Part shown: in pieces, positions 7,910 to 18,300 of the stretch
Layout: each line of letters starts with the position of its first letter
Position numbering within the stretch: position 1 is the stretch's first letter
Assembly: GCF_007679965.1 (NCBI RefSeq)
Contig: NZ_VEHL01000001.1
Coordinates: 124,001-188,000, forward strand
Length of the DNA stretch: 64,000 bases
Direction: 5' to 3'
Source of the DNA: Bordetella genomosp. 13
GTDB lineage: Bacteria > Pseudomonadota > Gammaproteobacteria > Burkholderiales > Burkholderiaceae_B
Translations under genes and position numbers: made by a program
The notes under the pieces: generated by a model
What the model saw: only the letters and a program-made list of their open reading frames with translations
What the model was told of the DNA's origin: nothing
The model's database searches: none

Positions 7910-9016
7910 CTAGCGCGTGATGCCCAGGAAATGATCCAGCATGTGGAAGTGGTCGTCGTGGAAGCGGTCCTCCATGCCGGACAGATCCGAAATCGGCACC
8001 CACTGCGCCAGCTGCGCGTCGTCGTCGGCCTGCACGTCGGGAAGCGGTCGGTCGCCCAGGTCGAAATAGAACGCGTGCGAGATCGTGCGGCCGCGCTGGC
8101 TGCGGTCGGGGTGGTCGAACACGGCCTGGCCCTTCAGCGATGCCTGCATGCTGGCTTCCAGCAGGCCCAGCGTGGTTTCTTCGCGCAGCTCGCGCAGGGC
8201 GGATTGATAGGCCGTCTCGCGCTGCTCGATGAAGCCGCCGGGCACGGCGTACAGCCCCACGCCAGGCGGCTGGCCACGCTTGATGAGCAGCACGCGGCCG
8301 GCGCAGCGCACGATGCTGTCCACGGTGACGAACACGGGCGGATAGGGCGCCGCCGACCAGGCCTGTTTGTAGGTACGCAGCATCTGCCATTCGCGCGCCA
8401 GCGCGGGATAGTAGGGCAGCGCGGCCCAGGCGCGCAGGAAATCCAGTGTGCTGGCGGGGGCGACGGGGCGCAGGGCGGCCAGGGCGGGTTCCAGGCTGAA
8501 GCCTGCCGTGCCTGTGCCATGGACCTTGCCGCTGGCCGCTGCCGTACCTGCCGCACCGAACAAGGCATCGCGTATGTGCACCGCGTCCACCGGATCGGAG
8601 CGCTCCACCGCGTGCAGCGTCCAGCCCGGAAAGCGGCCGAGATAGCCGCTGGTGGCGTCCTTGAAGTGGCCGACCAGCGACACCGCGGGCTTGGCCGCCA
8701 GGCCTAGTCGCGTGCCCAGGCCGGCCACGTCGGCCCGCACCGCCTCGACCCAGCGGGCTTCGTCGTAGTAGTCGCGTATGGGCAGGAAGTGCACGCGGGC
8801 TCGGTCGGCCTCGGGCAGGGCCAGGCGGATGATGTCGGCGCGCTCCTGCCACGTGAAGGGATTCTTCGGCGTGCGCGCCTGGTGGGCCGAGCCGATGACC
8901 ACGGCGACGTGGGCGGCCAGGTCCAGTGCCTGCCGAAGCAGGGCCAGGTGGCCGTTGTGCAGGGGCTGGAAGCGGCCGATGTAGACGGCGATGTCGGTGC
9001 GGGAGGCAGCGGTCAT
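7910..9016 (-). CDS. nadM: Bifunctional NMN adenylyltransferase / Nudix hydrolase
   Basis: 368 aa. Residues about 8-185 are a nucleotidyltransferase domain with GRFQPLHNGHLALL (the HxGH motif), which joins NMN and ATP to form NAD. Residues about 205-345 are a Nudix domain with GGFIEQRETAYQSALREL then REE, the ADP-ribose or NAD-derivative pyrophosphatase box; the usual glycine near its end is threonine, but the catalytic glutamates are kept. This architecture matches the Synechocystis slr0787 and Francisella type of enzyme. Last gene of the NAD cluster, 14 bases after nadE. Confidence 0.9.
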   Translation of the reverse strand: MTAASRTDIAVYIGRFQPLHNGHLALLRQALDLAAHVAVVIGSAHQARTPKNPFTWQERADIIRLALPEADRARVHFLPIRDYYDEARWVEAVRADVAGLGTRLGLAAKPAVSLVGHFKDATSGYLGRFPGWTLHAVERSDPVDAVHIRDALFGAAGTAAASGKVHGTGTAGFSLEPALAALRPVAPASTLDFLRAWAALPYYPALAREWQMLRTYKQAWSAAPYPPVFVTVDSIVRCAGRVLLIKRGQPPGVGLYAVPGGFIEQRETAYQSALRELREETTLGLLEASMQASLKGQAVFDHPDRSQRGRTISHAFYFDLGDRPLPDVQADDDAQLAQWVPISDLSGMEDRFHDDHFHMLDHFLGITR

Positions 9017-9030
9017 GGAATCTGCTCGTG

Positions 9031-10731
9031 TCAGTCGTACTTGGCGGCGATGGGCATCTGGCGGCCGGCGCCGAAGGCCTTGGCGCGCACGCGGATCATG
9101 GGCGGCGACTGGCGGCGCTTGTATTCGTTGCGCGCCACCATGCGGCGTACGCGGTCGATCAGCGTCCTGCCGTCGGGCGTGCCGCGCAGATGCTCGACGA
9201 AGTCGCGCGCCTGCCGGTATTCGTCGGGCGCCAGACGTTCGGCCTCGACGACGAAGCGCAGGATCTCGTCCAGCACCTCATACGGAGGCAGGCTGTCGGT
9301 GTCCTTCTGGCCGGGCGCGAGTTCGGCCGAGGGCGGCTTCTCGATGATGGCGGCGGGGATCAATTCGCGCCCCGCGGTCTCGTTCAGGTGGCGCGACAGC
9401 GCGAACACCTCGGTCTTGTACAGGTCGCCCAAGAGACCCAGCCCGCCGTTGGTGTCCCCGTACAGCGTGCAGTAGCCCACGGACAGCTCCGACTTGTTGC
9501 CGGTGGTCAGCAGCAGGTGGCCGAAGGTGTTGGAGTATTCCATCAGGATGGTGCCGCGGATGCGCGCCTGCAGGTTCTCCAGCGGCAGGCCCTGCAGCGG
9601 ATGCCCGAAGCTGGCCTCGAACTGCCGCGCATAGACCTCCACCGTCTCGGCAATCGGATGCGTGTACAGCGCGATGCCCAGGTTGCGGCACAGCGTGACC
9701 GAGTCGTCCACCGAGCCCGAAGACGAATACTTCGAGGGCATGGTGACGGCGGCCACGTTGTCGGCGCCCATGGCCTGGACGGCCAACGCCAGGGTCAGCG
9801 CGCTGTCGATGCCGCCCGACGAGCCCACCACCACCTGACGGAAGCCGCAGCGCCGCGCGTAGTCGCGCAGGCCCAGCACGATCTGCGCGCGGTAGAAGGC
9901 CATGGTGGCCAGGCCCTGCGGGTCGACGCGCCGCGGCGCGCCGCCCTGCGCGGTCAGGAAGCGGCCGCCGTCGAAGCGCAGCGTGGCCACGTCCTCGTCG
10001 AAGCGATGCGTCTCGAACACCACGCCCTCGCTGGGCTGCACGGCGAACGAGGCGCCGTCATAGACGATCTGGTCCTGGCCGCCGACCTGGTTCACGTACA
10101 GCAGCGGCAGGCCATGCTGCGCGCTGGCCTCGGTGAACACCTTGTGGCGCAGTTCGCGCTTGCCGATCTCGGAGGGGCTGGCGTTGATGGACACCACGAA
10201 GTCGGGCGACGCTTCCTGCAGGCGGCGGAAAGGGTTGAGCTCGTAGTCGGCGCCGAGATCGTTCCAGCCGTCCTCGCAGATCAGGAAGCCGACACGCGCA
10301 TCGCCGATCTGCAGCACGGGCGCGATGTCGGGACCGGGCTCGAAGTGGCGGCGCTCGTCGAAGATGTTGTAGGTGGGCAGCAGTTGCTTGGCATAGCTTA
10401 GCAGCACCTCGCCGTCGCGCAGCACCAGCAGGCCGTTGTGCCACTTCTTGCCAGGCCGGGTATGCGCGATGGGCGCGCCCACCACCCAGGCCAGGCCGGG
10501 CAGTTCGCGCGAGGCCTCGCGCAGCGCCTGCAGGCCCGCCTCGACCTTGGCCTTGAAGGGGGTGTCGTCCAGCATGTCGCCGGGGTAGTAGCCGGTCAGC
10601 GACAATTCGGAGAACACCACCATCTGCGAGCCCTCCTGCGCGGCGCGGCGCGCCGCCCGGGTCATGCAGTCGACGTTGCCGGCGACGTCGCCGACCGTGT
10701 AGTTCAGTTGGGCCAGTGTCAGCGTGATCAT
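9031..10731 (-). CDS. nadE: Glutamine-dependent NAD+ synthetase
   Basis: 566 aa, the long two-domain form. Residues 1 to about 265 are a nitrilase-type glutaminase with its E-K-C triad visible in [23 protein letters not shown] and LICEDGW. Residues about 285-560 are the synthetase with the P-loop [14 protein letters not shown]. It amidates nicotinate adenine dinucleotide to NAD using ammonia released from glutamine. Its ATG overlaps the pncB stop (ATGA), a sign of translational coupling. Confidence 0.95.
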   Translation of the reverse strand: MITLTLAQLNYTVGDVAGNVDCMTRAARRAAQEGSQMVVFSELSLTGYYPGDMLDDTPFKAKVEAGLQALREASRELPGLAWVVGAPIAHTRPGKKWHNGLLVLRDGEVLLSYAKQLLPTYNIFDERRHFEPGPDIAPVLQIGDARVGFLICEDGWNDLGADYELNPFRRLQEASPDFVVSINASPSEIGKRELRHKVFTEASAQHGLPLLYVNQVGGQDQIVYDGASFAVQPSEGVVFETHRFDEDVATLRFDGGRFLTAQGGAPRRVDPQGLATMAFYRAQIVLGLRDYARRCGFRQVVVGSSGGIDSALTLALAVQAMGADNVAAVTMPSKYSSSGSVDDSVTLCRNLGIALYTHPIAETVEVYARQFEASFGHPLQGLPLENLQARIRGTILMEYSNTFGHLLLTTGNKSELSVGYCTLYGDTNGGLGLLGDLYKTEVFALSRHLNETAGRELIPAAIIEKPPSAELAPGQKDTDSLPPYEVLDEILRFVVEAERLAPDEYRQARDFVEHLRGTPDGRTLIDRVRRMVARNEYKRRQSPPMIRVRAKAFGAGRQMPIAAKYD

Positions 10732-11921
10732 GCAGGGCTCCCGACGTGGAATACCTGGCGCAGGTAGGCCAGGAAGGTTTCATCGTTGCACAGTGTCTTG
10801 CCCGGGGTGTCCGACAGCTTGGCCACCGACTGCCCGTTGGCCGCGGTGAGCTTCATCACGATGTTCAGCGGGGTCAGGCCCACGTCGTTGCTCAGGTGCG
10901 TGCCGATGCCGAAGCCCAGTTGCGTGCGGTCGCCGAACTGCCGGTACAGCGCCAGGGCGCGCGACACGTCCAGTCCATCCGAGAATACCAGCCGCTTGGC
11001 GTGCGCATCGACCCGCAGCCGGGCGTAGTGCGCCAGCGCCTTCTCGCCCCATTCGCCAGGATCGCCGGAATCGTGGCGCAGGCCGTCGAACAGCTTGGCG
11101 AAATACAGGTCGAAGTCGGCCAGGAAGGCATCCATGCCCACCACGTCGGTCAGCGCGATGCCCAGGTCGCCGCGGTATTCCTGCACCCACTCTTCCAGCG
11201 CGGTCTTCTGGAAGTCGCGAAGCCGCACGCCCAGCGCCTGGAAGGTCTGCAGGTACTCGTGCGCCATCGTGCCGATGGGCACGAGGTCCAGGTCCTTGGC
11301 CAGCAGCACGTTGGACGTGCCCTTGAAGTATCGGGGCAGTTCGGCCCGCAGCCGCGCCACCACCTGCCGCTGCCACGCGCCGCTGTAGCGGCGCCGCAGC
11401 CCGAAGTCGAAGAACTCGAACGGGTGGGCGCGCGGCGCCTCCTGCGCGAAGGCCTGAAGCTGCGCGATCTTGGCATCCAGCCGGCGCGTGCCTTCGGCGA
11501 TGGCCTCCTGCTGATCGAAGCGGCGGAAGTACAGTTCGTTGACGATGGCCAGCACCGGGATCTCGAAGCCCATGATGTGCACCTGCGGACCGCGCGCCAC
11601 GATGCGCAGGTCGTCGCCGTCGGTGCGCACGTCGATGAAGGCGCGCTGGTAGCGGAAGATGCGCAGGAAGTCGATGAAGTCCGACTTGATGTAGCGCAGG
11701 CCGCCGAGATAGGCCAGTTCGTCGGGCTGCAAGGACAGGCTGCACAGGTGATCGAGCTCGCGCCGGACGTCCTGCGCCAGCTCGGCCAGCGGATAGGCCG
11801 GGCGGTTGCGGCACACGAAGGTGTATTCCGCCTGCGTGGCCGGGTGCCGGTGCAGCATGGCCTGCCACATGGTGAACTTGTACAGGTCGGTATCCAGCAG
11901 GCTTTGGATGACGGGTTGCAT
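10728..11921 (-). CDS. pncB: Nicotinate phosphoribosyltransferase
   Basis: 397 aa, family length. [13 protein letters not shown] at the N-terminus and [11 protein letters not shown] (containing the conserved catalytic-loop His) identify PncB, which makes nicotinate mononucleotide from nicotinate and PRPP with ATP hydrolysis. The start at 11921 follows AAGGAGCACCACC; the frame is open further upstream but only through the repeat element. It overlaps nadE by four bases and lies 129 bases after the nicotinamidase-like gene, with a structured repeat between them. Confidence 0.95.
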   Translation of the reverse strand: MQPVIQSLLDTDLYKFTMWQAMLHRHPATQAEYTFVCRNRPAYPLAELAQDVRRELDHLCSLSLQPDELAYLGGLRYIKSDFIDFLRIFRYQRAFIDVRTDGDDLRIVARGPQVHIMGFEIPVLAIVNELYFRRFDQQEAIAEGTRRLDAKIAQLQAFAQEAPRAHPFEFFDFGLRRRYSGAWQRQVVARLRAELPRYFKGTSNVLLAKDLDLVPIGTMAHEYLQTFQALGVRLRDFQKTALEEWVQEYRGDLGIALTDVVGMDAFLADFDLYFAKLFDGLRHDSGDPGEWGEKALAHYARLRVDAHAKRLVFSDGLDVSRALALYRQFGDRTQLGFGIGTHLSNDVGLTPLNIVMKLTAANGQSVAKLSDTPGKTLCNDETFLAYLRQVFHVGSPA

Positions 11922-11946
11922 GGTGGTGCTCCTTGTTCTTTTTGCG

Positions 11947-12046
11947 GCTGCGGCGTGGGGGCCTTTGCCGCCGGGCCGTCCCAAGGCAAAGACGGCCCCC
12001 TCCGGGGGCAGCAAGCCGAAGGCGCGGCGCGGGGGCCTTTTTTCCC
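11947..12046. repeat. Structured GC-rich intergenic repeat element
   Basis: It contains a perfect stem GGGCCGTC (11973-11980) / GACGGCCC (11991-11998), then CCCCC-TCC-GGGGG, then AAGCCGAAGGCGCGGCGCGG and a GGGGG-N8-CCCCC hairpin. I recognise this composition from dispersed intergenic repeats of Bordetella/Achromobacter-type genomes (established knowledge, from memory). It lies between pncA-like and pncB genes read from the minus strand, where it may attenuate or process the transcript. No second copy was noticed in this window. Confidence 0.6.
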
Positions 12047-12050
12047 CCCT

Positions 12051-12914
12051 TCAGGCGATGCCGCGCAGCTGCGCCAGGATGTCGGCGCTGCCCGCGATCC
12101 GCACGCCGCGGGCCCGCATGTCGGCCAGGAAGCCTTCGGCCTGGGCCTCGAAGCCGCGCACGGGGCTCATGCAGTCGGACAACAGCACGAGCCGTTCCGG
12201 GCGGCCGCCGGGCAGGTGATCGACCAGGTCCTGCACGGTGGCGCGCACGCAGTGGCTGCTGGCTTCACCCACGACCAGCAAGGTGTCGGCGGCATCCAGG
12301 CGGGCCAGCAGCGCGCGGTTGAGCTGCGTGCCGGCATCGGCGTCGTCGGGCACCTCGGCCTGCAGGGCGCTGTAATGCTCGGTCCAGGGGTTGATGCCCT
12401 TGTTCACGTACTCCACGGGCTGCAGGCCGGCCTCTTCCCAGGCAGTGCAGGCGGCCTGCACCGCGGCGTGCACGTTGTGGCCCCAGCTGCCCACCTGGCA
12501 GTGCACCGGCCACACCATCAGCGTGTAGCGGCCCCGTGCCTCCAGGGCATCCACGTAGGCCAGGGCGCGCGGCAGGGCGGCGGGATCGCGCGGCTGGCAG
12601 CGGCCGGCGCGCAGGTCCGCCGCGGTGATGGCGGTGAAGGGCGCGACGGGCGAGCCGTCCGGCTGCCGCCAGAACGCGGGATGCGCGATGTCCACGCGAT
12701 GGTGCGTGTCCAGCGTGACGGTGATGGCCGACAGGACGCCCTGGCCGGCGCGCACGATCTCGGCCACGCGCAGCATGTCGGCGTGCGCGCCGGCCACGGG
12801 CAGGCTGGGCGCCATGACGTTGCCGCTGGCGGGCTCGGGCGGTTGCCATGCCAGGGGGAGGTCGCAGAAGTCGTTCTGCGGATCGATGATCAGAAGCTGG
12901 ATGTTGGCGGTCAT
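12051..12914 (-). CDS. Nicotinamidase-like cysteine hydrolase
   Basis: 287 aa, isochorismatase-like fold. IDPQNDFCD near the N-terminus supplies the catalytic Asp, WPVHCQVGSWG is the nicotinamidase-type metal/substrate region, and VVGEASSHCVRATV carries the nucleophilic Cys. Context makes nicotinamide the likely substrate: nicotinate produced here would feed PncB next door. It is longer than E. coli PncA (about 213 aa), so a related amide substrate remains possible. The start follows GGAGACACGC; an upstream in-frame ATG at 12944 would run into the regulatory region. Confidence 0.8.
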   Translation of the reverse strand: MTANIQLLIIDPQNDFCDLPLAWQPPEPASGNVMAPSLPVAGAHADMLRVAEIVRAGQGVLSAITVTLDTHHRVDIAHPAFWRQPDGSPVAPFTAITAADLRAGRCQPRDPAALPRALAYVDALEARGRYTLMVWPVHCQVGSWGHNVHAAVQAACTAWEEAGLQPVEYVNKGINPWTEHYSALQAEVPDDADAGTQLNRALLARLDAADTLLVVGEASSHCVRATVQDLVDHLPGGRPERLVLLSDCMSPVRGFEAQAEGFLADMRARGVRIAGSADILAQLRGIA

Positions 12915-12954
12915 GCGTGTCTCCGTCTGCGTCGATGGACCCACTGTACGCTTG

Positions 12955-12975
12955 TTAGATTAATTGTGCAACTAA
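12955..12975. promoter_or_regulatory. Candidate NrtR operator between divergent NAD cluster and nrtR
   Basis: An AT-rich island in GC-rich DNA with an imperfect dyad: TTAG-N13-CTAA, plus further symmetric T/A positions inside. It lies 41 bases upstream of the nicotinamidase-like gene and 69 bases upstream of the regulator, a good site for repression of both. Operator identity is inferred from position and symmetry. Confidence 0.5.
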
Positions 12976-13043
12976 GTTGGGAGCCGTGACACGCCTGGCC
13001 CGCATTGCTACTCTTGTTCGTTGCTCGATTGAACAAACTGTCC

Positions 13044-13781
13044 ATGACCCCAGCGTCCAAGCCCGCCGATTCCGCCAAGTCCGCCGCCAAGTCCGCCGCC
13101 AAGCCCGCCGCTGCGCACGCCATCATCTGCACCGTGGACGTGGTCCTGCTGACGCTGCGGGAGGGGGCGCTGCACGTGGTGCTGCTGGAACGCCGGGCCG
13201 ATCCGTACGCCGGCATGCCGGCCCTGCCCGGCGGCTACATCCGCCCGCGCGAAGACGCCACCGCCTGGGATGCCGCGGCGCGCATGCTGCGCGAGAAGAC
13301 CGGCATCGTCAGTCCATACCTGGAGCAGCTGGCCACGTATTCCGGCGAAAGGCGCGATCCGCGCGGCTGGTCGCTGTCGGTGGTGTACTACGCGCTGGTG
13401 CCGGCCGAGCTGCTGCCGGAGTGTGGCAAGGGCCTGTCGGTGGCACCCGTGGCGGACCTGCCCGATCTGCCGTTCGACCACGCCGAGATCGTAGGGCTGG
13501 CCGTGTCGCGGGTGCGCGCCAAGAGCCAGTATTCGTCGCTGCCCGTGTATCTGTGCGGCGAACGCATGACGCTGCCGCAATTGCAGGCCGTCTACGAGGC
13601 CGTGTTGGGCGAGTCCATCAACAAGGTCAGCTTTCGCCGCAAGGTGGAAGAGCTGGGCATGCTGGAACCCGTCGAAGGCGAGCTGGTGACCGGCGCCGCG
13701 CACCGGCCCGCGCAGGTGTATCGGCTGCGCGAGGCGTTCCGGCGCGAGCTGTCGCTGGTGCAGCGGGGCCTGAACGCCTGA
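13044..13781 (+). CDS. nrtR: NrtR-type Nudix-related transcriptional repressor of NAD genes
   Basis: 245 aa. An Ala/Lys/Ser-rich leader is followed by a Nudix domain (about residues 28-160) and a C-terminal winged helix (about 165-240; SINKVSFRRKVEELGML, then RPAQVYRL). The Nudix box is degenerate: GGYIRPRED is present, but the REUXEE core reads RMLREK, losing two catalytic acids. NrtR proteins are known for a non-catalytic Nudix domain that senses ADP-ribose. It is divergent from the NAD salvage genes. The ATG at 13044 was preferred; an in-frame TTG at 13005 is possible. Confidence 0.85.
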   Translation: MTPASKPADSAKSAAKSAAKPAAAHAIICTVDVVLLTLREGALHVVLLERRADPYAGMPALPGGYIRPREDATAWDAAARMLREKTGIVSPYLEQLATYSGERRDPRGWSLSVVYYALVPAELLPECGKGLSVAPVADLPDLPFDHAEIVGLAVSRVRAKSQYSSLPVYLCGERMTLPQLQAVYEAVLGESINKVSFRRKVEELGMLEPVEGELVTGAAHRPAQVYRLREAFRRELSLVQRGLNA

Positions 13782-13872
13782 CGGGCGCCATCCACCAGGC
13801 GCGCGTGCAGCGTGCGATGGCACGTCCCATTCGAAGCGATCGCGGCGGCGGCTCCATCGGCGCCGCTCGCTG

Positions 13873-15345
13873 TCACTTGCCGTTATCCACAGCCTCGTCC
13901 GCCGCGGGCCCGCCGCCCATCGCATGGAACAGCGCCGCCGTGTCGTTCATGCGGTCGGTGGCATAGCGCACCTCGCGCAGCCGCGCCTGCAGGAAATGCT
14001 GTTCGGCCGCGCGGCCTTGGTAGCCGGGCAGCGCGCCCAGCGAGACGCGCCGGGCCGTGTTGGCGTACGAGGTCTCGGCGGCCTGGCGCGCGCGTTCGGC
14101 GGCGGCAAGGGCTTCGTTGTCGGCTTCCAGCGCGGCCAGTGTGTCCGCCACGTTGCGGAACGCCGCCAGCACGGTCTGCTTGTACTGCTCGCCCGCCGCC
14201 TCGTAGGAACGCTGCGCGGCACGGCGTTGCGCCAGCAGCGCACCTCCGTGGAATATCGGCTGCGTGAGCGACGCGCCCAGGCTCCAGATCGAGCCGGTGC
14301 CGGCGGCCAGCGCATCCGACCAGTTGAATCCGCCGCGTCCCAGCGAGGCCGAGATCGACAGGCTGGGCAGCAATTGCGCGGTGGCCGCGCCGATGTCGGC
14401 CGCCGCCGCGCGGAAGGTCGCGTCCGCGGCCTGGATGTCGGGCCGGTGGGCCAGCAGCGTGGAGGGCACGCTGACGGGCACGCGGTCCGGTACGCGCAGG
14501 CTGGCATGGTCCAGGTCGGGCGGCGCCCGGTCGGGCGTGCGGCCCAGCAGCACGGCCAGCGCATGCCGCATGGCTCGCCACTGGCTGCGCAGGCCCGGCA
14601 GGCTGGCTTCCACGTCCGCGGCGTTCTGGTCCGCGTCCAGGGCTTCTTGCTGAGATGCCGAGCCCAGCTCGAAGCGGCGCTGCGCATCGCGCGCCACCTC
14701 GCGCGCCAGCACGGCCTGCCGCTGCGTCAGGTCGACCTGCACGCGCAAGGCCGCGGCGTTGATGGCGCCGGTGACGATGTTCGACGCCAGCGCGCGCCGC
14801 GCGGCCTCCAGCTCGTAGGCCTGCTGGTTGACGCGTTCGGCCAGCGAAGCGTTGGCATAGCGAGCCGCGCCGAACAGGTCGAAGGTGTATTGCGCGCGCA
14901 ACTGGCCGACGAAGGTGTTGTACAGCGCGGTGGGCGGCTCGATGCCGGGCATGGTCAGCGCGCGCTGCCGGTCGGTCTGCGCGCCGGCGTCCAGCGTGGG
15001 GAACAGCGATTCGCCGACCTGCGCGCGCAGCTGCTCGCGCGCCGCGGCCAGCCGCTTGCCGGCGGCCGCCAGGTCGGGGCTGTTTGCCAGGCCCTCGGCC
15101 ACCAGCGCGTCGAGCTGCGGCGATCCGTAGCGCGTCCACCAATCGGCGACCGGCGGGGCGCCGGCCTCGAATCGCTGCGCCACGCCCTGCGCGGCGGCGG
15201 TCTGCGCGGGCGTGGCGGCCACGCCGTACTGCGCGGGTTGGGGCGTCTGCGGCGGCGTGCCGTCCGGACCGAGCGCGCAGGCGCCCAGCGCCAGGGACAG
15301 CAGGGCAGGAAGGCCGGCGCGCGCCAGGCGGTTCAGTGCGTGCAT
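13873..15345 (-). CDS. RND efflux outer-membrane factor lipoprotein (OprM/NodT type)
   Basis: 490 aa. A lipoprotein signal ends in the lipobox LGAC (Cys about residue 23), followed by the two OEP repeats of TolC-like proteins (PQLDALVAEGLANSPDL in the first, ADIGAATAQLLPSLSI in the second). It forms the trimeric outer-membrane exit duct for the pump encoded upstream. Three bases separate it from the pump gene. Same operon: adaptor, pump, outer-membrane factor. Confidence 0.93.
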   Translation of the reverse strand: MHALNRLARAGLPALLSLALGACALGPDGTPPQTPQPAQYGVAATPAQTAAAQGVAQRFEAGAPPVADWWTRYGSPQLDALVAEGLANSPDLAAAGKRLAAAREQLRAQVGESLFPTLDAGAQTDRQRALTMPGIEPPTALYNTFVGQLRAQYTFDLFGAARYANASLAERVNQQAYELEAARRALASNIVTGAINAAALRVQVDLTQRQAVLAREVARDAQRRFELGSASQQEALDADQNAADVEASLPGLRSQWRAMRHALAVLLGRTPDRAPPDLDHASLRVPDRVPVSVPSTLLAHRPDIQAADATFRAAAADIGAATAQLLPSLSISASLGRGGFNWSDALAAGTGSIWSLGASLTQPIFHGGALLAQRRAAQRSYEAAGEQYKQTVLAAFRNVADTLAALEADNEALAAAERARQAAETSYANTARRVSLGALPGYQGRAAEQHFLQARLREVRYATDRMNDTAALFHAMGGGPAADEAVDNGK

Positions 15346-15348
15346 GGT

Positions 15349-18300
15349 TCAGGCTCCTTCCCGCAGGTGGCCGGCATCGGCGCCCGGAGGCACGCCCGCG
15401 GGTTCGTTGCGCTCGTCGTTGCGCACGCGGAACCACGCGGCATACAGGGCCGGCAGGAAGAACAGGGTGAGGACGGTGGCGCTGGTGATGCCGCCCATCA
15501 GCGCGGTGGCCATGGGGCCGAAGAAGTTGCTGCGCAACAGCGGGATCAGCGCCAGCACGGCGGCGGCGGCCGTGAGCGTGATGGGCCGGAAACGCCGCGC
15601 CGTGGCGCCCACGATGGCGTCCACGCGCGGCGCGCCGCCCGCGATGTCCTGCTCGATCTGGTCCACCAGGATCACCGAGTTGCGCATGATGATGCCGAAC
15701 ATGGCGATCACGCCCAGCATGGCGACGAAGCCGAACGGCTTGTCGAACAGCAGCAGGGCCACCACCACGCCGATCAGTCCCAGCGGCGCGGTCAGCACCA
15801 CCATCATCACGCGCGAGAAGCTCTGCAGCTGGATCATCAGCAGCGTCAGCACCACGATGGCCATCAATGGCATCTGGTCGTTGATGGACGACTGGCCCTT
15901 CTGGCTTTCCTCGACGGAGCCGCCGATCTGGATGCGGTAGCCCACCGGCAGTTCCGCGCGCAGCTGGGAGATGCCGGCGTCGATGGCGTGGGTGACGTCG
16001 ATGCCCTGGGCGCTGCCCGTCACGTCGGCCTGCACGGTGATGGTGGGCTGGCGGTCGCGCTCCCACACCACCGCGTATTCCAGCGCGCTGCGCACGCTGC
16101 CCAGGCTGCCCAGCGGCACCGGGCCGTTGGGCGTGGGGATGGACAGCGAGGCCAGCCGGGCGGGATCGACGCGGTCCTCGGGGGCGGCGCGCAGGTCCAC
16201 GCTGATCAGCTGGTCGCGTTCACGGTATTGCGTGACCGTGGTGCCCGTCAGCGTCATGGCCAGGAAGTCGGAGACGTCGGTCGACGTGATGCCCACCGCG
16301 CGCGCCTTGTTCTGGTCGATCTCGAATCGCACCGAGCGCTGCGAAGGCTCGTCCCAATCGAATTGCACGTTGGTGGTGCGGCCGTCGTCGCGGATCCGGC
16401 CGGCCAGTTTCTCGGCAATGCCGCGCACGGTGCCGATGTCGTCGCCGCTGACGCGGAACTGCACCGGAAAGCCGACCGGCGGCCCGTTCTCCAGGCGCGA
16501 CATGCGCGTGCGCACGGCCGGGAACTGCTCGCGCAGCACCGGGCCCAGCCATTGCGCCAGCTTGTCGCGTTCCTCCACCGACTTGGCGGTGAGGATGAAC
16601 TGCGCGAAATTGGACTGCGGCAGTTTCTGGTCCAGCGGCAGGTAGAAGCGCGGCGCGCCCGTGCCCACGAAGCTGACCATGTGGTCGATCTCGGGCCGGC
16701 CATGCAGGGCCTTTTCCAGGCGCTCGACCTGCTGCTTGGTGGCGGTGATGGACGCGCCTTCCTGCAGGCTCAGGTCCACCAGCAGTTCGGGCCGGTCGGA
16801 GTTCGGGAAGAACTGCTGCGGCACCAGGCTGAACGCGGCCAGCGCGCCCGTGAACAGCAGCACCGTGAAGCCCAGCACCCAGTAACGGCGCCGCACGCAG
16901 GCGGCCACCCAGGTGCGCAGGCGGCGGTAGAAGCGCGTGTCGTAGATGTCGTGTTCGTGGTCGTGCGGCAGGTGCGCTTCGCGCTTGCGCTCGGGCAGCA
17001 GGCGGTATCCCAGCAGCGGAATCAGCACCACCGCGGCGAACCACGAGGCGATCAGCGCGATGGCCGACACCTGGAAAATGGAGCGCGTGTATTCGCCCGT
17101 GCCCGACTTGGCCAGCGCGATGGGCAGGAAGCCCGCCACGGTGACCAGCGTGCCCGTCAGCATGGGAAAGGCCGTGCTGGTATAGGCGTAGGCCGCCGCC
17201 CGCGTGCGGTTCCAACCTTGCTCCAGCTTCACCGCCATCATCTCGACCGCGATGATGGCGTCGTCGACCAGCAGGCCCAGCGCCAGCACGAGCGTGCCCA
17301 GCGAGACCTTGTGCAGGCCGATGTCGAACATCGACATGAACAACGCCGTCACTGCCAGCACGATGGGAATGGAGATGACCACCACGATGCCCGTGCGCAC
17401 GCCCAGCGACACCAGGCTGACCAGCAGCACGATGCCGACGGCCTCGGCCACGGCTTCCAGGAACTCGTCGACCGAGCGCGACACCGCCTCGGGCATGTTG
17501 GAGACCTGCGTCAGCGACAGGCCCGCGGGCAGGTGGCCGCGCAGCTCGGCGGTGCGCGCGTCCAGCGCGCGGCCCAGCTTCACGACGTCTTCGCCGGGCT
17601 GCATGGTGATGCCGATGCCCAGCACCGGCTTGCCGCCGGCGCGCATCTCGGATTCCTGGGGATCGAGATAGCCGCGCTTGATGGTCGCGATGTCGCCCAG
17701 CCGCACCGAGCGGCCGTTGATGGGAATCAGCGTCTCGGCCAGCGCCTGCGCGTTGCCCAGCTGGCCGCTGGGGCGCACGAAGACGCGGTCGTTGGCGGTG
17801 GTCATGACGCCGCCCGAGGCCACGCCGTTCTGCGCGTCGATGGCGCGGCCGATGACCTCCGGCGACACGCCCAGGCGCGCCAGCTGCGCGTTGGGAATCT
17901 CGATGTAGATGCGTTCCTGCTGCTCGCCGAAGTAGTCGACCTTGGCCACGCCGGGCACGCGCAGCAGCACGGTGCGCAACGCATCGGCGTAGTCGCGCAG
18001 TTGCGCGGGCGAGAAGCCGTCGCCTTCCAGCGTGTAGATGTTGGTGTAGACGTCGCCGAATTCGTCGTTGAAGAACGGGCCCTGCACGCCGCGCGGCAGC
18101 ATGCCCTGGATGTCGCCCACCTTCTTGCGGATCTGGTACCACTGCTCGGCCACTTCGGCGGCAGGCGCGGAGTCCTTCATCGTGTAGAACACCAGCGACT
18201 CGCCGGGCCGCGAATAGCTGCGCATGAAGTCGGTGTTGGGCGTTTCCTGCAGCTTGCGGGCAATGCGGTCGGTGACCTGCAGCTGCACCTGCTGCGCCGT

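Noticed and set aside
11941..12046. Small protein gene in the repeat between the nicotinamidase-like gene and pncB
   Set aside because: Open frames here are by-products of a low-stop GC repeat; no start signal or conserved sequence.
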